Positions 42,478-51,113 of a stretch of DNA of 64,000 nt are shown here, piece by piece; within the stretch, counting starts at the first letter, position 1, and the number at the start of each line of letters is the position of its first letter. Where the stretch lies: positions 558,001 through 622,000 of the forward strand of contig CAWGGM010000012.1 in NCBI GenBank assembly GCA_963822115.1. The letters are read 5' to 3'. Source of the DNA: CAWDXG01 sp963822115. GTDB taxonomy: Bacteria; Myxococcota_A; Polyangia; Polyangiales; Polyangiaceae. A program made the position numbers and the translations under genes. The notes beneath the pieces are model-generated. The model was not told the DNA's origin, searched no databases, and saw only the letters and a list, made by a program, of their open reading frames with translations.

Positions 42478-44100
42478 TCACGCCCCGTGGCCGGGGCCGA
42501 TGATGTGGTCCAGCGCCTCGTTGACGTTCCAGTCCTTGCCCACATGGGGTGGGTGGTGGCAGCGGTCGGCGCACAGGTTCTTCGGGGGCTTCTTGACGAT
42601 GTAGGCGGGATTCGCCGGCTCCTTCACGTGGCGCGAGCCGGGCCCGTGGCACACCTCGCACTGCACGTTCCGGAGCTTTTCCACGTGCGTGACGGTGGAG
42701 CCGCCCGGCTGGTTGTAGCCGGTCACGTGGCAGCCCACACAGTCCAGGTTGTACTGCTTGTGCTCCTTGACCAGGACGGCGTAGGCGCCGGCATGAGCCA
42801 TGGTGTTCCAGAACTTGCGCTCGGACTTGTGGCAGCTGCTGCACACCTTGACGCCCACGTAGCCGCTTTCGCCCTTTTCCACCGGCGGCGGGAGCTTGTC
42901 CTTGAACGCAATGCGATTTTCGTCGTTGACCTGGCGGTAGTAGCGATCCATCCGGCCGGCCACGGCCTTGTCCGCGCCCAGGCTCTGCTTCACGGGCACC
43001 AGCCGGTAGCGGAAGAAGCTGCCCTGTTTCGGCGTCTTCGTCTTGCCCAGGTCGGCCAGCTGCTTCTTCATGCGCGCCAGGTCGGCTCGCCGCGCCTCTA
43101 GATCGGACTTCTTCACGGCGCCGCCGGCCTTCGACCACTTGGCCAGGCGGTGCTCCAGATCGGAAATGCGCTCCTCGAGGCTCTGTCGAGACGCGGCCTT
43201 CTCGATGCCGGAACCGTCCTGGAAGTGGAAGCTCTTGTCCCGCACGTAGAGGTCGACCACCGCGACGCCCGTCAGGTGGTTCGGCCCCTGCACGACCAGC
43301 GTGCCGCCGACCAGCACCGGCGGAATCGGCGGCTCGTTGCCATCCCCCTCGTCGAAGGGCTTGCCCACGACCATCACGTCGAAGCCCTTCACCCGCTCGG
43401 CGAGACGCAGTGCCTGGCCGCGCGGCAGCGCCACCAGCGCGACCTTGACCTGGGCACCCTGCTTTCCGAGCTGGCCCAGCGCCTGCTTCAGCGCGGCAGC
43501 CGGATCGGACACCTTGACCCCGTCCGGCAGCTGGCCCGCCTGTGCCGGATCGCTCACGCCGGCGATGCCGACCTTGAAGCCATCCACTTCCGTCATGCGG
43601 GTCGCGACGGCGCCCGCCGTCGCGCCCGCGAGGTTTCCGGCCAGCAGACGAGCCCCGGAGGCCTTCACCAGCGTGGCCAGCTTGCTGGCGCCGGCAGCCC
43701 AGTCGTTCAAGCCCGGCGCCCACGCCACCAGATGCATGTCGGAGAGCGCCGCGGCCAGCGCCTCCGCCTTGTACTCGTCCTGCTTCCGGCTGGTCGCGTC
43801 GAGGTGCGGGTCCTCGAACAGCATCGGCCCGGCGCCGACCACCAGGCTGTGCGGCGCCCCGGACGACTGCTTGTCGATGTAGCTGGCGGCGTGTTGGATG
43901 CCGCCGAGCATGTCCTTGACGCAGCCGCAGGGTTCGAGCGCCCCCGCCAGTGTGGACACCACGTACAGGCGGATGCTGGGCGTCCTCGGCGGCGCCGATG
44001 CTGGCTTGTGGCTGCTCTTGCAGCTCGCACCGAGGGTGACGATGGCCAGCGCGCACGCCGCCAGCACGGCGAGCCGGCGACTTGTATAGCGCTCCAGCAT
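42478..44100 (-). CDS. Tetrahaem c-type cytochrome lipoprotein with phosphoesterase-like N-terminal domain
   Basis: 540 aa. Lipobox-like LGASCKS (Cys near 27). Residues about 42-270 resemble the UshA/metallophosphoesterase-like domain in its cytochrome-associated form, with LEPCGCVKDMLGG near 55-67. A coiled coil spans about 290-345. The C-terminal domain has four haem sites: CSSCH, CVGCH, CEVCH and a CxxxCH variant (CADRCH), with distal histidines, similar to cytochrome c554 proteins. Exported and membrane-attached by lipid, so a periplasmic electron carrier or redox enzyme. Upstream of the MglA-like gene on the same strand with a 98-nt gap. The N-terminal phosphoesterase assignment is tentative. 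Confidence 0.85.
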   Translation of the reverse strand: MLERYTSRRLAVLAACALAIVTLGASCKSSHKPASAPPRTPSIRLYVVSTLAGALEPCGCVKDMLGGIQHAASYIDKQSSGAPHSLVVGAGPMLFEDPHLDATSRKQDEYKAEALAAALSDMHLVAWAPGLNDWAAGASKLATLVKASGARLLAGNLAGATAGAVATRMTEVDGFKVGIAGVSDPAQAGQLPDGVKVSDPAAALKQALGQLGKQGAQVKVALVALPRGQALRLAERVKGFDVMVVGKPFDEGDGNEPPIPPVLVGGTLVVQGPNHLTGVAVVDLYVRDKSFHFQDGSGIEKAASRQSLEERISDLEHRLAKWSKAGGAVKKSDLEARRADLARMKKQLADLGKTKTPKQGSFFRYRLVPVKQSLGADKAVAGRMDRYYRQVNDENRIAFKDKLPPPVEKGESGYVGVKVCSSCHKSERKFWNTMAHAGAYAVLVKEHKQYNLDCVGCHVTGYNQPGGSTVTHVEKLRNVQCEVCHGPGSRHVKEPANPAYIVKKPPKNLCADRCHHPPHVGKDWNVNEALDHIIGPGHGA

Positions 44101-44189
44101 GGGTCTGTTCGATCTAGATCAGGCCATGCGTTTCGGCCAGGGGAAGCGGACGAATGTGCTCCGGGCTTCTTTCCGGCAGAAAACGCGCT

Positions 44190-44195
44190 CATAAT
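44190..44195 (+). promoter_or_regulatory. Short-leader -10 box CATAAT
   Basis: CATAAT lies 8 nt before the GTG start of the Ser/Thr kinase gene at 44204, with TTCTTT 17 bp upstream as a possible -35. The transcript would be leaderless or nearly so. Confidence 0.45.
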
Positions 44196-44203
44196 GCCAG
44201 ACC

Positions 44204-46231
44204 GTGGACAACGAGCCCCCGGGGGAGCGAGCCGCCACGTCGTTCGGCCCGTTCCTGCTTGAACGACGCCTGGCCGTCGGCGGCAGCGCGGAGGTGTTCC
44301 TGGCGCGCCCCGCCAGTGGCGATCAGCCGGCACCGCGCTTCGTAGTCAAGCGGCTCTTGCCAACCAGCAACCGGCAGGAGCAGCTCGGCGTGCTGGAGCG
44401 CGAGGCCGAGCTGCACCGCGCCGTCGTCCACCCCAATGTCGTGACCGTCTTCGAGGCCGGCATCGTGGGCGACGAGGCGTACCTGGCGATGGAGTACGTC
44501 GAGGGACTCGACCTGTACCGCCTGATCAGGCGCGCCCAGTCGGAACAGCGGCGCATGCCCGCGGGGCTCGCCGTGTACATCGCCCGCCAGCTCTGCGACG
44601 CGCTCGGCGCAGTCCATGCCGCGCGCGACGAGCACGGCAGTCCGCTCTACATCGTCCACCGCGACGTGACCCCCTCGAACATCTATCTGTCGCTCGACGG
44701 GGCGGTGAAGCTCGGCGACTTCGGCATCGCGCGCGTACGCCAGCATACCGGCCCGGCCCAGCCTTCCGCGGGCCTGAAGGGCAAGTTCGGCTATCTCGCC
44801 CCCGAACAGGTCGCGGGCGAGCCGTTCGATCACCGTGCCGACCTGTTCGCAACGGCAGCCGTCCTCGGCGAGATGCTGATCGGCGAGCGCATCTTCCCCG
44901 GCAACGGCGAGCTCGCCGTGCTTCTCGCGATCCGCGACGTGAACATCGAACCCATGCGCGAGGCTTCCCCGCCCGTCGCTCCCCGGCTGATGGCAGTCTG
45001 CGAGAAGGCGCTGGCCCGCGACCCGGCAGACCGCTTCGCAAGCGCGGCGGAGCTTTCCAGAGCCCTCGCTCCGTTCGAGACGCCGTCGGCCGGCGAGCTC
45101 CAGCGCGCGCTGAGCGAGTGGGTGAACTGGGCGCGTGACTCGAGCAGCTTTGCCAAGAAGCTCGAGGGGCACATCCGCGATTCGGTGCAGCGGATGAAGT
45201 CGGTGCGTGTCGATGCCGTGGCGTCCGAGGAGCCGCTCACCAGCCTGTCGCGTGTGCTCACCAGGTCGGGACGCACCTACGAGGACGTGGCGTTCCCTCA
45301 CCTCATCGAGATGATCGCGACGGGCGAGCTCATGGCCGACGACCAGGTCGATCTGATGGGCAGCGGCTACCGCCGCATCGAAGAGATCGAGGAACTTTCG
45401 CGCCACCTCCTGCCCTCGACCAGCGCCACGACCGGAATGCTGTACCAGCCCGGCATCCCGGACTACCGCGCCACGCTGGCGCAGACGCCGATGCTCGAGG
45501 TGCTGGCCCATCTGCGCGCGGCGGGCGAGACGGGCGCGCTGTTCGTCGAGCGTCGCGACGTCACCGGTGCGCCACGGCGCAAGGAGCTGTATCTCGGCGA
45601 GGGGCGCCTGACGCACGTCGCCTCCTCCGAAAGGAAGGAGCTTCTGGGCGAGTACCTGGTGCGACGCAAGGCGCTGACGCGCGAGCAGCTGGACCAGGCG
45701 CTGTCGATGCTGCGCGAGTTCGGCGGCCGCCTGGGCGATACGTTGGTCAGCCTGGGCATGGTCGACGCGGTCGACGTGTTCCGCGCCATCCGCAACCAGG
45801 GCCGCGATCGGGTAGCCGCAATGTGCGGCTGGCCGCGCGGTTCGGTCACCTTCTACAGCGGCACGACGCCGGCACGGGTGGAGTTCCCGCTCGATCTGGA
45901 TCTGGCCAGCCCCATGATGGCTGGCACGTACGTGGCCTCCCACGGCAAGCCGCGCTCGCTCCTGCCGCGCGGCGACGTGCGGTTTGTCGCCGGCCCACGT
46001 GCGGCTGTGGCGGGCAGCGAGTGTGGCACCACGCCGATCTCGCTCCAGCTCGTCGCAGGGCTGCTCCACGCGCCGCCGACCGTCGATGCTGCGCTGGCCC
46101 ACATCGCCGGGCACCGTCCGTCACGCAATGCGCGTGTCATCCCCCTGAATGAAGCTGCCGCCGCGCTGGTCACTGCGCGCTATCTGGGCTGGATCGACTT
46201 TCCGGACGACGCGCCGCCGGCGTCGAAGTGA
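44204..46231 (+). CDS. Ser/Thr protein kinase with GYF-like and DUF4388-type C-terminal domains
   Basis: 675 aa from GTG. Kinase domain about 12-290: FLLERRLAVGGSAEVFLAR loop, VAIK-type Lys in RFVVKRLL, catalytic HRDVTPSN, DFG in LGDFGIARV and the activation segment APEQVAGEP. All catalytic residues are present. A GYF_2-like module follows at about 352-400 (SGRTYEDVAFPHLIEMIATGEL), and a DUF4388-type segment at about 420-560 (MLEVLAHLRAAGETGALFVERR, GEGRLTHVASSERKELLGEYLV). No membrane helix, so a soluble kinase. Divergent from the cytochrome gene and convergent with the MCE gene. Target unknown. Confidence 0.93.
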   Translation: MDNEPPGERAATSFGPFLLERRLAVGGSAEVFLARPASGDQPAPRFVVKRLLPTSNRQEQLGVLEREAELHRAVVHPNVVTVFEAGIVGDEAYLAMEYVEGLDLYRLIRRAQSEQRRMPAGLAVYIARQLCDALGAVHAARDEHGSPLYIVHRDVTPSNIYLSLDGAVKLGDFGIARVRQHTGPAQPSAGLKGKFGYLAPEQVAGEPFDHRADLFATAAVLGEMLIGERIFPGNGELAVLLAIRDVNIEPMREASPPVAPRLMAVCEKALARDPADRFASAAELSRALAPFETPSAGELQRALSEWVNWARDSSSFAKKLEGHIRDSVQRMKSVRVDAVASEEPLTSLSRVLTRSGRTYEDVAFPHLIEMIATGELMADDQVDLMGSGYRRIEEIEELSRHLLPSTSATTGMLYQPGIPDYRATLAQTPMLEVLAHLRAAGETGALFVERRDVTGAPRRKELYLGEGRLTHVASSERKELLGEYLVRRKALTREQLDQALSMLREFGGRLGDTLVSLGMVDAVDVFRAIRNQGRDRVAAMCGWPRGSVTFYSGTTPARVEFPLDLDLASPMMAGTYVASHGKPRSLLPRGDVRFVAGPRAAVAGSECGTTPISLQLVAGLLHAPPTVDAALAHIAGHRPSRNARVIPLNEAAAALVTARYLGWIDFPDDAPPASK

Positions 46232-46237
46232 AGACGA

Positions 46238-47707
46238 CTAGGGCTTGGCCGGGGCGAACGGCAGGATGGTCTTCAGGTCCTCGTCGTTGAAGCGGAGCTG
46301 CAGCCCGACGAAGTAGTCGCGGCGGTCGGGGCTCAGGATGTCGTCCACGCCGCCGAGCAGCCACAGCCGGTGCACGAACTCGTAGCCCAACGACACGCGC
46401 CAGCGCGGCAGCACCACTTCACCGAAGCCGAACAGGTCCTGCTTCAGCTCGAAGCGGTCGTCGAACAGATCGGTATCCAGGCCGACGCCACCGGTCGACT
46501 CCATGATGCCGAAACGCCCCGTGAACGGCCCGAAGCGCTGGGCGAACTGCAACGAGAAACGAAACGCGTTGCTCGTGACCGTGCGCACCTCGCGGTAGTG
46601 CGGCGGCTGGTTGGGGTTTGTCGTGTCGACGTCGATCTGCTGGAAGCTGGTCAGACCGCGCGGATCGTTGACGATCTGGATCAGGTAGTATTTGTCCTCG
46701 CGCGGCTGCAACCTGAGCGAGACGTAGCTCTTCACGGTGCTCGACAGGAACTGGTAGTCCGTCCTGAGCCCCACGATCGTCTGCAGACGGTTGAGCCCAC
46801 CGACGAACTCGCCCACTCCCTCGGCGACGCCCTGCACCTCGTCGATGAGCTTCTCGTCCTTCGTCAGCTTGCCGAGGGTTCCCTGCCCGCGGTTCACACG
46901 GCCGGTCACCTCGTCGATGTTGGCCAGAGCGTGCTCCAGGCTGGTGCTGGCGCGGTTCACCTTCTGGATGATCTGCTGCACCTGCCCGGCGCTCGTGGGC
47001 TGCCCCGCCTTGCCCTTCGCTACCAGCTCGCGGACTTCCTTCGTCGTCTGCTGCACGTTGTCGAGGATCTGCGAGACCCTGGGCTCGCCCTTCTGCGTGA
47101 TGCGCTCGACGTTGTTGAGGATGTTCTTGATGCTGGCGCGGTTCTCCCGAACGGTCTTGTTCAGCGCGTCGGTCACGTCCGCCAGGTTCTGCAGCGTGTC
47201 CTTGAGGTTCTTCTCGCCCTTCTGGGTACCGACGCTGCCCGCCAGGCTCTGCGTCACCTTCTTCACGTCGGCAGCAATGTCCGACACATCCTTGAGGATC
47301 TTGTCGGTGGTCGCCGCCTCCACCACGTTCTTGATACGGTCGCCGTCTTCGAGCTGGCGCTTGCCCTCGGTGCCCGGCGCGACGGCGAGGAAGTACTCGC
47401 CCAGCAGGCTGGTAGCGACCTTGGACACGGTCGCGTCGTCGTACAGCGGCACATCCGGACGCATCATGATGTCGATGCGGGCCATGCCGTGGTCGAGGCG
47501 GATGTCGGTGATCTCGCCCACCGGAATGCCCGCCATCTTCACCTGCGAGCGCTTCGCGATGCCCGTGGCATCGTGGAACAGCGCGTAGACCGTGTAACCC
47601 CTGCCGTGGACAGCGGTCTTGGTCACGAAGCGGTAGATCAGCAGGCCCGCAACAACCGTGACGACGGTGAAGAGCCCGACCTTCGCGGCTGTGCTGTACC
47701 GACGCAT
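46238..47707 (-). CDS. MlaD/MCE-domain protein with long C-terminal barrel-like extension
   Basis: 489 aa. One N-terminal membrane helix (about 8-27), then the MCE domain (about 35-112) with LFHDATGIAKRSQVKMAGIPVGEITDIRL and SLLGEYFLAVAPG. A helical tether (about 130-290) of heptad-like Asn/Lys/Val repeats forms a needle-like coil. Residues about 305-489 are beta-rich and alternate polar and aromatic residues (DYQFLSSTVKSYVSLRLQP, RRDYFVGLQLRF), like outer-membrane beta-strands. Known: MCE proteins form hexameric lipid-transport rings or tubes between membranes. No MlaE or MlaF gene is adjacent. Convergent with the kinase gene, 6 nt apart. Confidence 0.9.
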   Translation of the reverse strand: MRRYSTAAKVGLFTVVTVVAGLLIYRFVTKTAVHGRGYTVYALFHDATGIAKRSQVKMAGIPVGEITDIRLDHGMARIDIMMRPDVPLYDDATVSKVATSLLGEYFLAVAPGTEGKRQLEDGDRIKNVVEAATTDKILKDVSDIAADVKKVTQSLAGSVGTQKGEKNLKDTLQNLADVTDALNKTVRENRASIKNILNNVERITQKGEPRVSQILDNVQQTTKEVRELVAKGKAGQPTSAGQVQQIIQKVNRASTSLEHALANIDEVTGRVNRGQGTLGKLTKDEKLIDEVQGVAEGVGEFVGGLNRLQTIVGLRTDYQFLSSTVKSYVSLRLQPREDKYYLIQIVNDPRGLTSFQQIDVDTTNPNQPPHYREVRTVTSNAFRFSLQFAQRFGPFTGRFGIMESTGGVGLDTDLFDDRFELKQDLFGFGEVVLPRWRVSLGYEFVHRLWLLGGVDDILSPDRRDYFVGLQLRFNDEDLKTILPFAPAKP

Positions 47708-47803
47708 GTCAAACCAAGCGGGTTTACCCTACCAAGCGGGCGGCCAGCGGTCGACTTCGCGGGGAAATCGGGGCTTCACGGGTGCGCGGCACGGGGCATA
47801 GGC

Positions 47804-47809
47804 TAGGAT
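47804..47809 (+). promoter_or_regulatory. Short-leader -10 box TAGGAT
   Basis: TAGGAT lies 7 nt before ATG 47817. An alternative pair is TTCACG (47775-47780), 18-bp spacer, TAGGCT (47799-47804). Either choice leaves almost no leader. Confidence 0.45.
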
Positions 47810-47816
47810 CGCAGGC

Positions 47817-49097
47817 ATGCGGATTGCCAGGCGTCCCAGCTGGGCGAAAGCCGCCCGCTTCGGCGTCCTGGCCGGCGTGACGCTGGGCGCCGCGGCCGGT
47901 TGTAGACCGGCCGCCGCACCGGCACCACCGGTGGCCGGCCCACCGCCTGCTTCGGCTGCACCGGCCCCGCCCGCTCCTCGACCAGGCGCCGAAGGGACGG
48001 CGGCGGACGACGAGCGCTTCACCTGGCAGCCGAAGACCTGGTCGCCACAGCCCGCCGGCGCACCCGACCCTGCCGACAACCGCCTGCTCGCGCTGTGCGG
48101 CGCCGGCGACGCCGCGCTGAACGCGGTCGCGGGGCGTATCGCGGCCCGCCAGGCACGCTCCCTGCCGCCGCTCGACATCGCGGAAACGACTTTCGCTCTC
48201 CGCGCGGCCGGCTCGCCCTACGTGTGGCCGCGCCTGTGGTCGCTGGCCGGACCGGAGCTGGACCCTGGCGACGCCCGCGATCGCGTGCGCCGCTGGCTCG
48301 CGTCCTTCAACGACGGAGGACAGCGCCGCTGCGGCATCGCCAGCGCACAGGGCCCGCACACGCGCGCCATCGTCATGTTGGCGCTGGACGCGCTCGCGGA
48401 TCTCGATCCGCTGCCCACCCGAGCGCGGTCCGGTCAGTGGCTGAAGGTGACGGCCCATCTGCTGGTACCGGCGAGCGGCGCGAAGGTCGTCGTGCTCGCG
48501 CCAACCGGCGCACCGCACAGCGTGACAACGTCGCTCGACAACGGAACGGTGCACGCTGCATTCCGCGTCGATCGCGCCGGAAGCTGGCTGGTACAGGTCA
48601 TGGCCGACGTGAAGGTCGGGCCCCGCCCCGTGGCGGAAGCGCGCATCCAGGTCGACGGGCCGCCGCCCGCCGGATTCCACGTAGAGCCGGCTCCCGGCGA
48701 GCAGGCGGCGGCCGGCGGCAGCGACGACGACAGCGCGCTCATCTCGATGATCAACGCCGCGCGCCGCTCGGAACATCTCTCGGCGCTCGCGCACGACCCT
48801 CGGCTCGACGCCGTCGCGCTCGCTCACGCCCAGGCCATGCAGCGGGCCGGTCGCATCGGCCACGACGTGGGCGACGGCAATCCTGCCCAGCGCGTCGTCG
48901 CTGCGGGCATCCGCGTGCACGCCGCCGGCGAGAACGTGGCCCACGCGCGCACGCTCCGGCGCGCGCACCGCGCGCTATGGGCGAGCCCGTCGCACCGCGG
49001 CAACCTGCTGTACGCGGACTTCGATGCGGTCGGCGTCGGCATCGTGCACGCGCCGGACGGCAGCGTGTGGGTCTGCGAGGAGTTCGCGGACAGGTAG
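47817..49097 (+). CDS. CAP/SCP-domain lipoprotein
   Basis: 426 aa. Lipobox GAAAGC (Cys near 29), Ala/Pro-rich linker (about 30-60), a helical middle region (about 80-200), a beta-rich domain (about 205-285) and a C-terminal CAP domain (about 300-426). The CAP domain has MINAARRSEHL, HAQAMQRAGRIGHDVGDGNPAQRV, GENVAHARTLRRAHRALWASPSHRGNLL and VCEEFADR, the SCP/PR-1 signature. Bacterial CAP proteins are secreted and mostly uncharacterised. Anchored to a cell membrane by lipid. Divergent from the MCE gene. Confidence 0.88.
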   Translation: MRIARRPSWAKAARFGVLAGVTLGAAAGCRPAAAPAPPVAGPPPASAAPAPPAPRPGAEGTAADDERFTWQPKTWSPQPAGAPDPADNRLLALCGAGDAALNAVAGRIAARQARSLPPLDIAETTFALRAAGSPYVWPRLWSLAGPELDPGDARDRVRRWLASFNDGGQRRCGIASAQGPHTRAIVMLALDALADLDPLPTRARSGQWLKVTAHLLVPASGAKVVVLAPTGAPHSVTTSLDNGTVHAAFRVDRAGSWLVQVMADVKVGPRPVAEARIQVDGPPPAGFHVEPAPGEQAAAGGSDDDSALISMINAARRSEHLSALAHDPRLDAVALAHAQAMQRAGRIGHDVGDGNPAQRVVAAGIRVHAAGENVAHARTLRRAHRALWASPSHRGNLLYADFDAVGVGIVHAPDGSVWVCEEFADR

Positions 49098-49204
49098 TCG
49101 CTCTGTCCCGTTGCGGTCCGGCGCGGTTTCCCGCTGCCCGGCCACTCGCAGCGCAATCGCAGGCCGCCTCTCCTCGGCCGTTGCATCGCGAACGGCCTGC
49201 GCGC

Positions 49205-49259
49205 AAGAAAACACCCATATATTCAATCACTTGGCGTGTTGTTATTTCAATGGCCCATC
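49205..49259 (+). promoter_or_regulatory. AT-rich segment upstream of the OmpA gene
   Basis: In a 244-nt gap of otherwise high GC this stretch is AT-rich (ACCCATATATTCAATCAC, then GTTGTTATTTCAATGG). TATATT (49218-49223) could be a -10 box, without a convincing -35. It is the likely promoter region of the abundant outer-membrane protein gene at 49342; a local regulator site is also possible. Confidence 0.35.
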
Positions 49260-49341
49260 CCGCGGGGTAGTTTCCTCGGCCGTGCTTTCCTCGACTGCCG
49301 GCAAGCCGGCGAAATCCCGCCGATCGGTCCCCGGAGGCATC

Positions 49342-51066
49342 ATGAAACACGCTCCGCGCCGCTTGCTGGCCACCTTCCTCGCGTCAGCGGCGCTCGCGAC
49401 CACCGTGCGCGCTCACGCGCAGTCGAACACGTTCTATCTCGACCGCGCGCAACTCTCCGGAGCGCCGGACGACGGCTTCATGGTGTGGCGCCCCTACACC
49501 TACAAGAAGACGCGCTTCTACGGTCAGTACGCGCTCGGCTACACGAACCGTCCGCTGCGCGCCGACACCGTAGCCCCCAACGCGGCCACCACGCAGGAGA
49601 TCTCCACGCCGGTCCCGTGGCAGCTCATCAGCTATCTCTCTGCCGGGACCGAGGTCGCCAATCGCGCCAGCTTCAACGTCATGCTGCCGATCGCGATCCA
49701 GAAGGGGCCGTCGGTCGATCCCATCCAGCAGAGCATCGGCAACGGCCTGAACGTCAGGCCCATCGCAGTCAGCGACCTGCGTCTCGACGCGCGCGTCCGG
49801 CTGCTGAACTCCAACAACAACAAGTTCAAGCTCGGCGCCGGCGGTGCCATGTGGCTGCCGACGGGCAACGCCACGTCCTTCGACGGCGACGGCTCGCTCA
49901 CCGGTGGGTTCTTCGTGTCGAGCGAGTACGATTTCGGCAGGTTCCTGCTAGCCGGCAATATCGGTACGCAATTCCGCCCCAATCTCAGCATCGGCGGCAG
50001 CAACGGGGCGCTGTTCATCGGCGACGAGCTGCGCTGGGCGTTCGGTGGCTACGTACCCCTGCGCCAGGGCACGGTGCGCCTCGGCGTCGAGCTCTGGGGC
50101 ACGACCGGGCTGCAGAAGATCACGGACGACAACGGCGTTACGCACAACACGATCTTCTCCACCCGCAACACGGACCTGGAGTGGCTCGGCCAGGCGCGCT
50201 TCGCCTTGGGCAAGACCCACCACACCTTCGTCAACGTCGGTGCCGGCACCAAGCTCGCCACGGGCTACGGCTCACCCGACTTCCGCATCCTGGCGTCCAT
50301 CGGCAGCTTCTTCACGATCAGCGACAGGCCGCCGAGCTCGACCCCGCCGGGCTACCGGAACGTGCCCGACGTCTCCGACTACGCGAAGGACACCGACGGC
50401 GACGGCTACCCCGACGACATCGACAAGTGCCCGCTCGTCAAGGAAGACGGCAAGCCGCCGAATCCGACCGACGGCTGCCCCGCACCAAGCGACCGCGATG
50501 GCGACGGCATCCCGGACAACATCGACAAGTGTCCGGATACGCCGGAAGACAAGGACGGCATCCAGGACAACGACGGCTGCCCGGAGACGGACGCCGACAA
50601 CGACGGCATCCCGGACACGAAGGATCACTGCCCGCTCGAACCTGGCCCGCGCTCGAAGATCGCCGAGAAGAACGGCTGTCCGCAGCTCACCCACGTCACC
50701 GAGAGCGGCGAGGTCCAGCTGCTCAAGCCGATCCAGTTCGAGTTCGCCAAGGCGACCATCAAGCCTGTCAGCTACCCGATCCTCAACGAGGTCGTGACAC
50801 TGATGAAGGCGCGCCCGAACATCCGCATCGGCGTCTATGGGCACACCGACAACAAGGGCTCGCACGCGCTGAACATGAAGCTCAGCGCCGCCCGCGCGCA
50901 CTCGGTGATGGAATACCTGATCCACCACGGCATCTCGTCGAGCCGGCTGGAGTCGCAGGGCTTCGGCCCGGACAAGCCCATCGCCAGCAACGCCACTGCA
51001 GCGGGCCGCGCGAAGAACCGTCGCGTCGAGTTCAAGATCCTGAACGAAGACCAGGACAACGAATAG
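49342..51066 (+). CDS. OmpA-family outer membrane protein with thrombospondin type 3 repeats
   Basis: 574 aa from ATG 49342, with GGAGG ending 4 nt upstream; the longer upstream frame is not coding-like. Signal peptide (cut after AHAQ near 28). Residues about 30-330 alternate like an outer-membrane beta-barrel (RFYGQYALGYTNRPL, FRILASIGSFFTIS). About 350-435 holds Asp-rich TSP3 repeats (DTDGDGYPDDIDKCP, DRDGDGIPDNIDKCP, DADNDGIPDTKDHCP) that bind Ca2+ in related proteins. About 455-570 is the peptidoglycan-binding OmpA domain with IGVYGHTDNKG and AGRAKNRRVEF. Links outer membrane to cell wall. Ends at a strong hairpin facing the convergent carboxypeptidase gene. Confidence 0.95.
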   Translation: MKHAPRRLLATFLASAALATTVRAHAQSNTFYLDRAQLSGAPDDGFMVWRPYTYKKTRFYGQYALGYTNRPLRADTVAPNAATTQEISTPVPWQLISYLSAGTEVANRASFNVMLPIAIQKGPSVDPIQQSIGNGLNVRPIAVSDLRLDARVRLLNSNNNKFKLGAGGAMWLPTGNATSFDGDGSLTGGFFVSSEYDFGRFLLAGNIGTQFRPNLSIGGSNGALFIGDELRWAFGGYVPLRQGTVRLGVELWGTTGLQKITDDNGVTHNTIFSTRNTDLEWLGQARFALGKTHHTFVNVGAGTKLATGYGSPDFRILASIGSFFTISDRPPSSTPPGYRNVPDVSDYAKDTDGDGYPDDIDKCPLVKEDGKPPNPTDGCPAPSDRDGDGIPDNIDKCPDTPEDKDGIQDNDGCPETDADNDGIPDTKDHCPLEPGPRSKIAEKNGCPQLTHVTESGEVQLLKPIQFEFAKATIKPVSYPILNEVVTLMKARPNIRIGVYGHTDNKGSHALNMKLSAARAHSVMEYLIHHGISSSRLESQGFGPDKPIASNATAAGRAKNRRVEFKILNEDQDNE

Positions 51067-51077
51067 GCGCGGGACCG

Positions 51078-51107
51078 GCGCCGCGCGGGGGCAGGTCCGC
51101 GCGGCGC
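51078..51107. terminator. GC-rich hairpin between convergent genes
   Basis: GCGCCGCGCG and CGCGCGGCGC form a perfect 10-bp stem with a 10-nt loop, 11 nt after the ompA-like stop and just before the stop of the minus-strand gene ending at 51114. No T-run on either side, so a bidirectional terminator or RNA 3'-end protector is inferred, not certain. Confidence 0.5.
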
Positions 51108-51113
51108 TCGGCG

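Noticed and set aside
42386..46114. Long open frames opposite or alongside the cytochrome and kinase genes (556 and 641 codons)
   Set aside because: Composition is Arg/Gly/Ala/His-rich without domains, while the alternative frames encode clear haem and kinase motifs.
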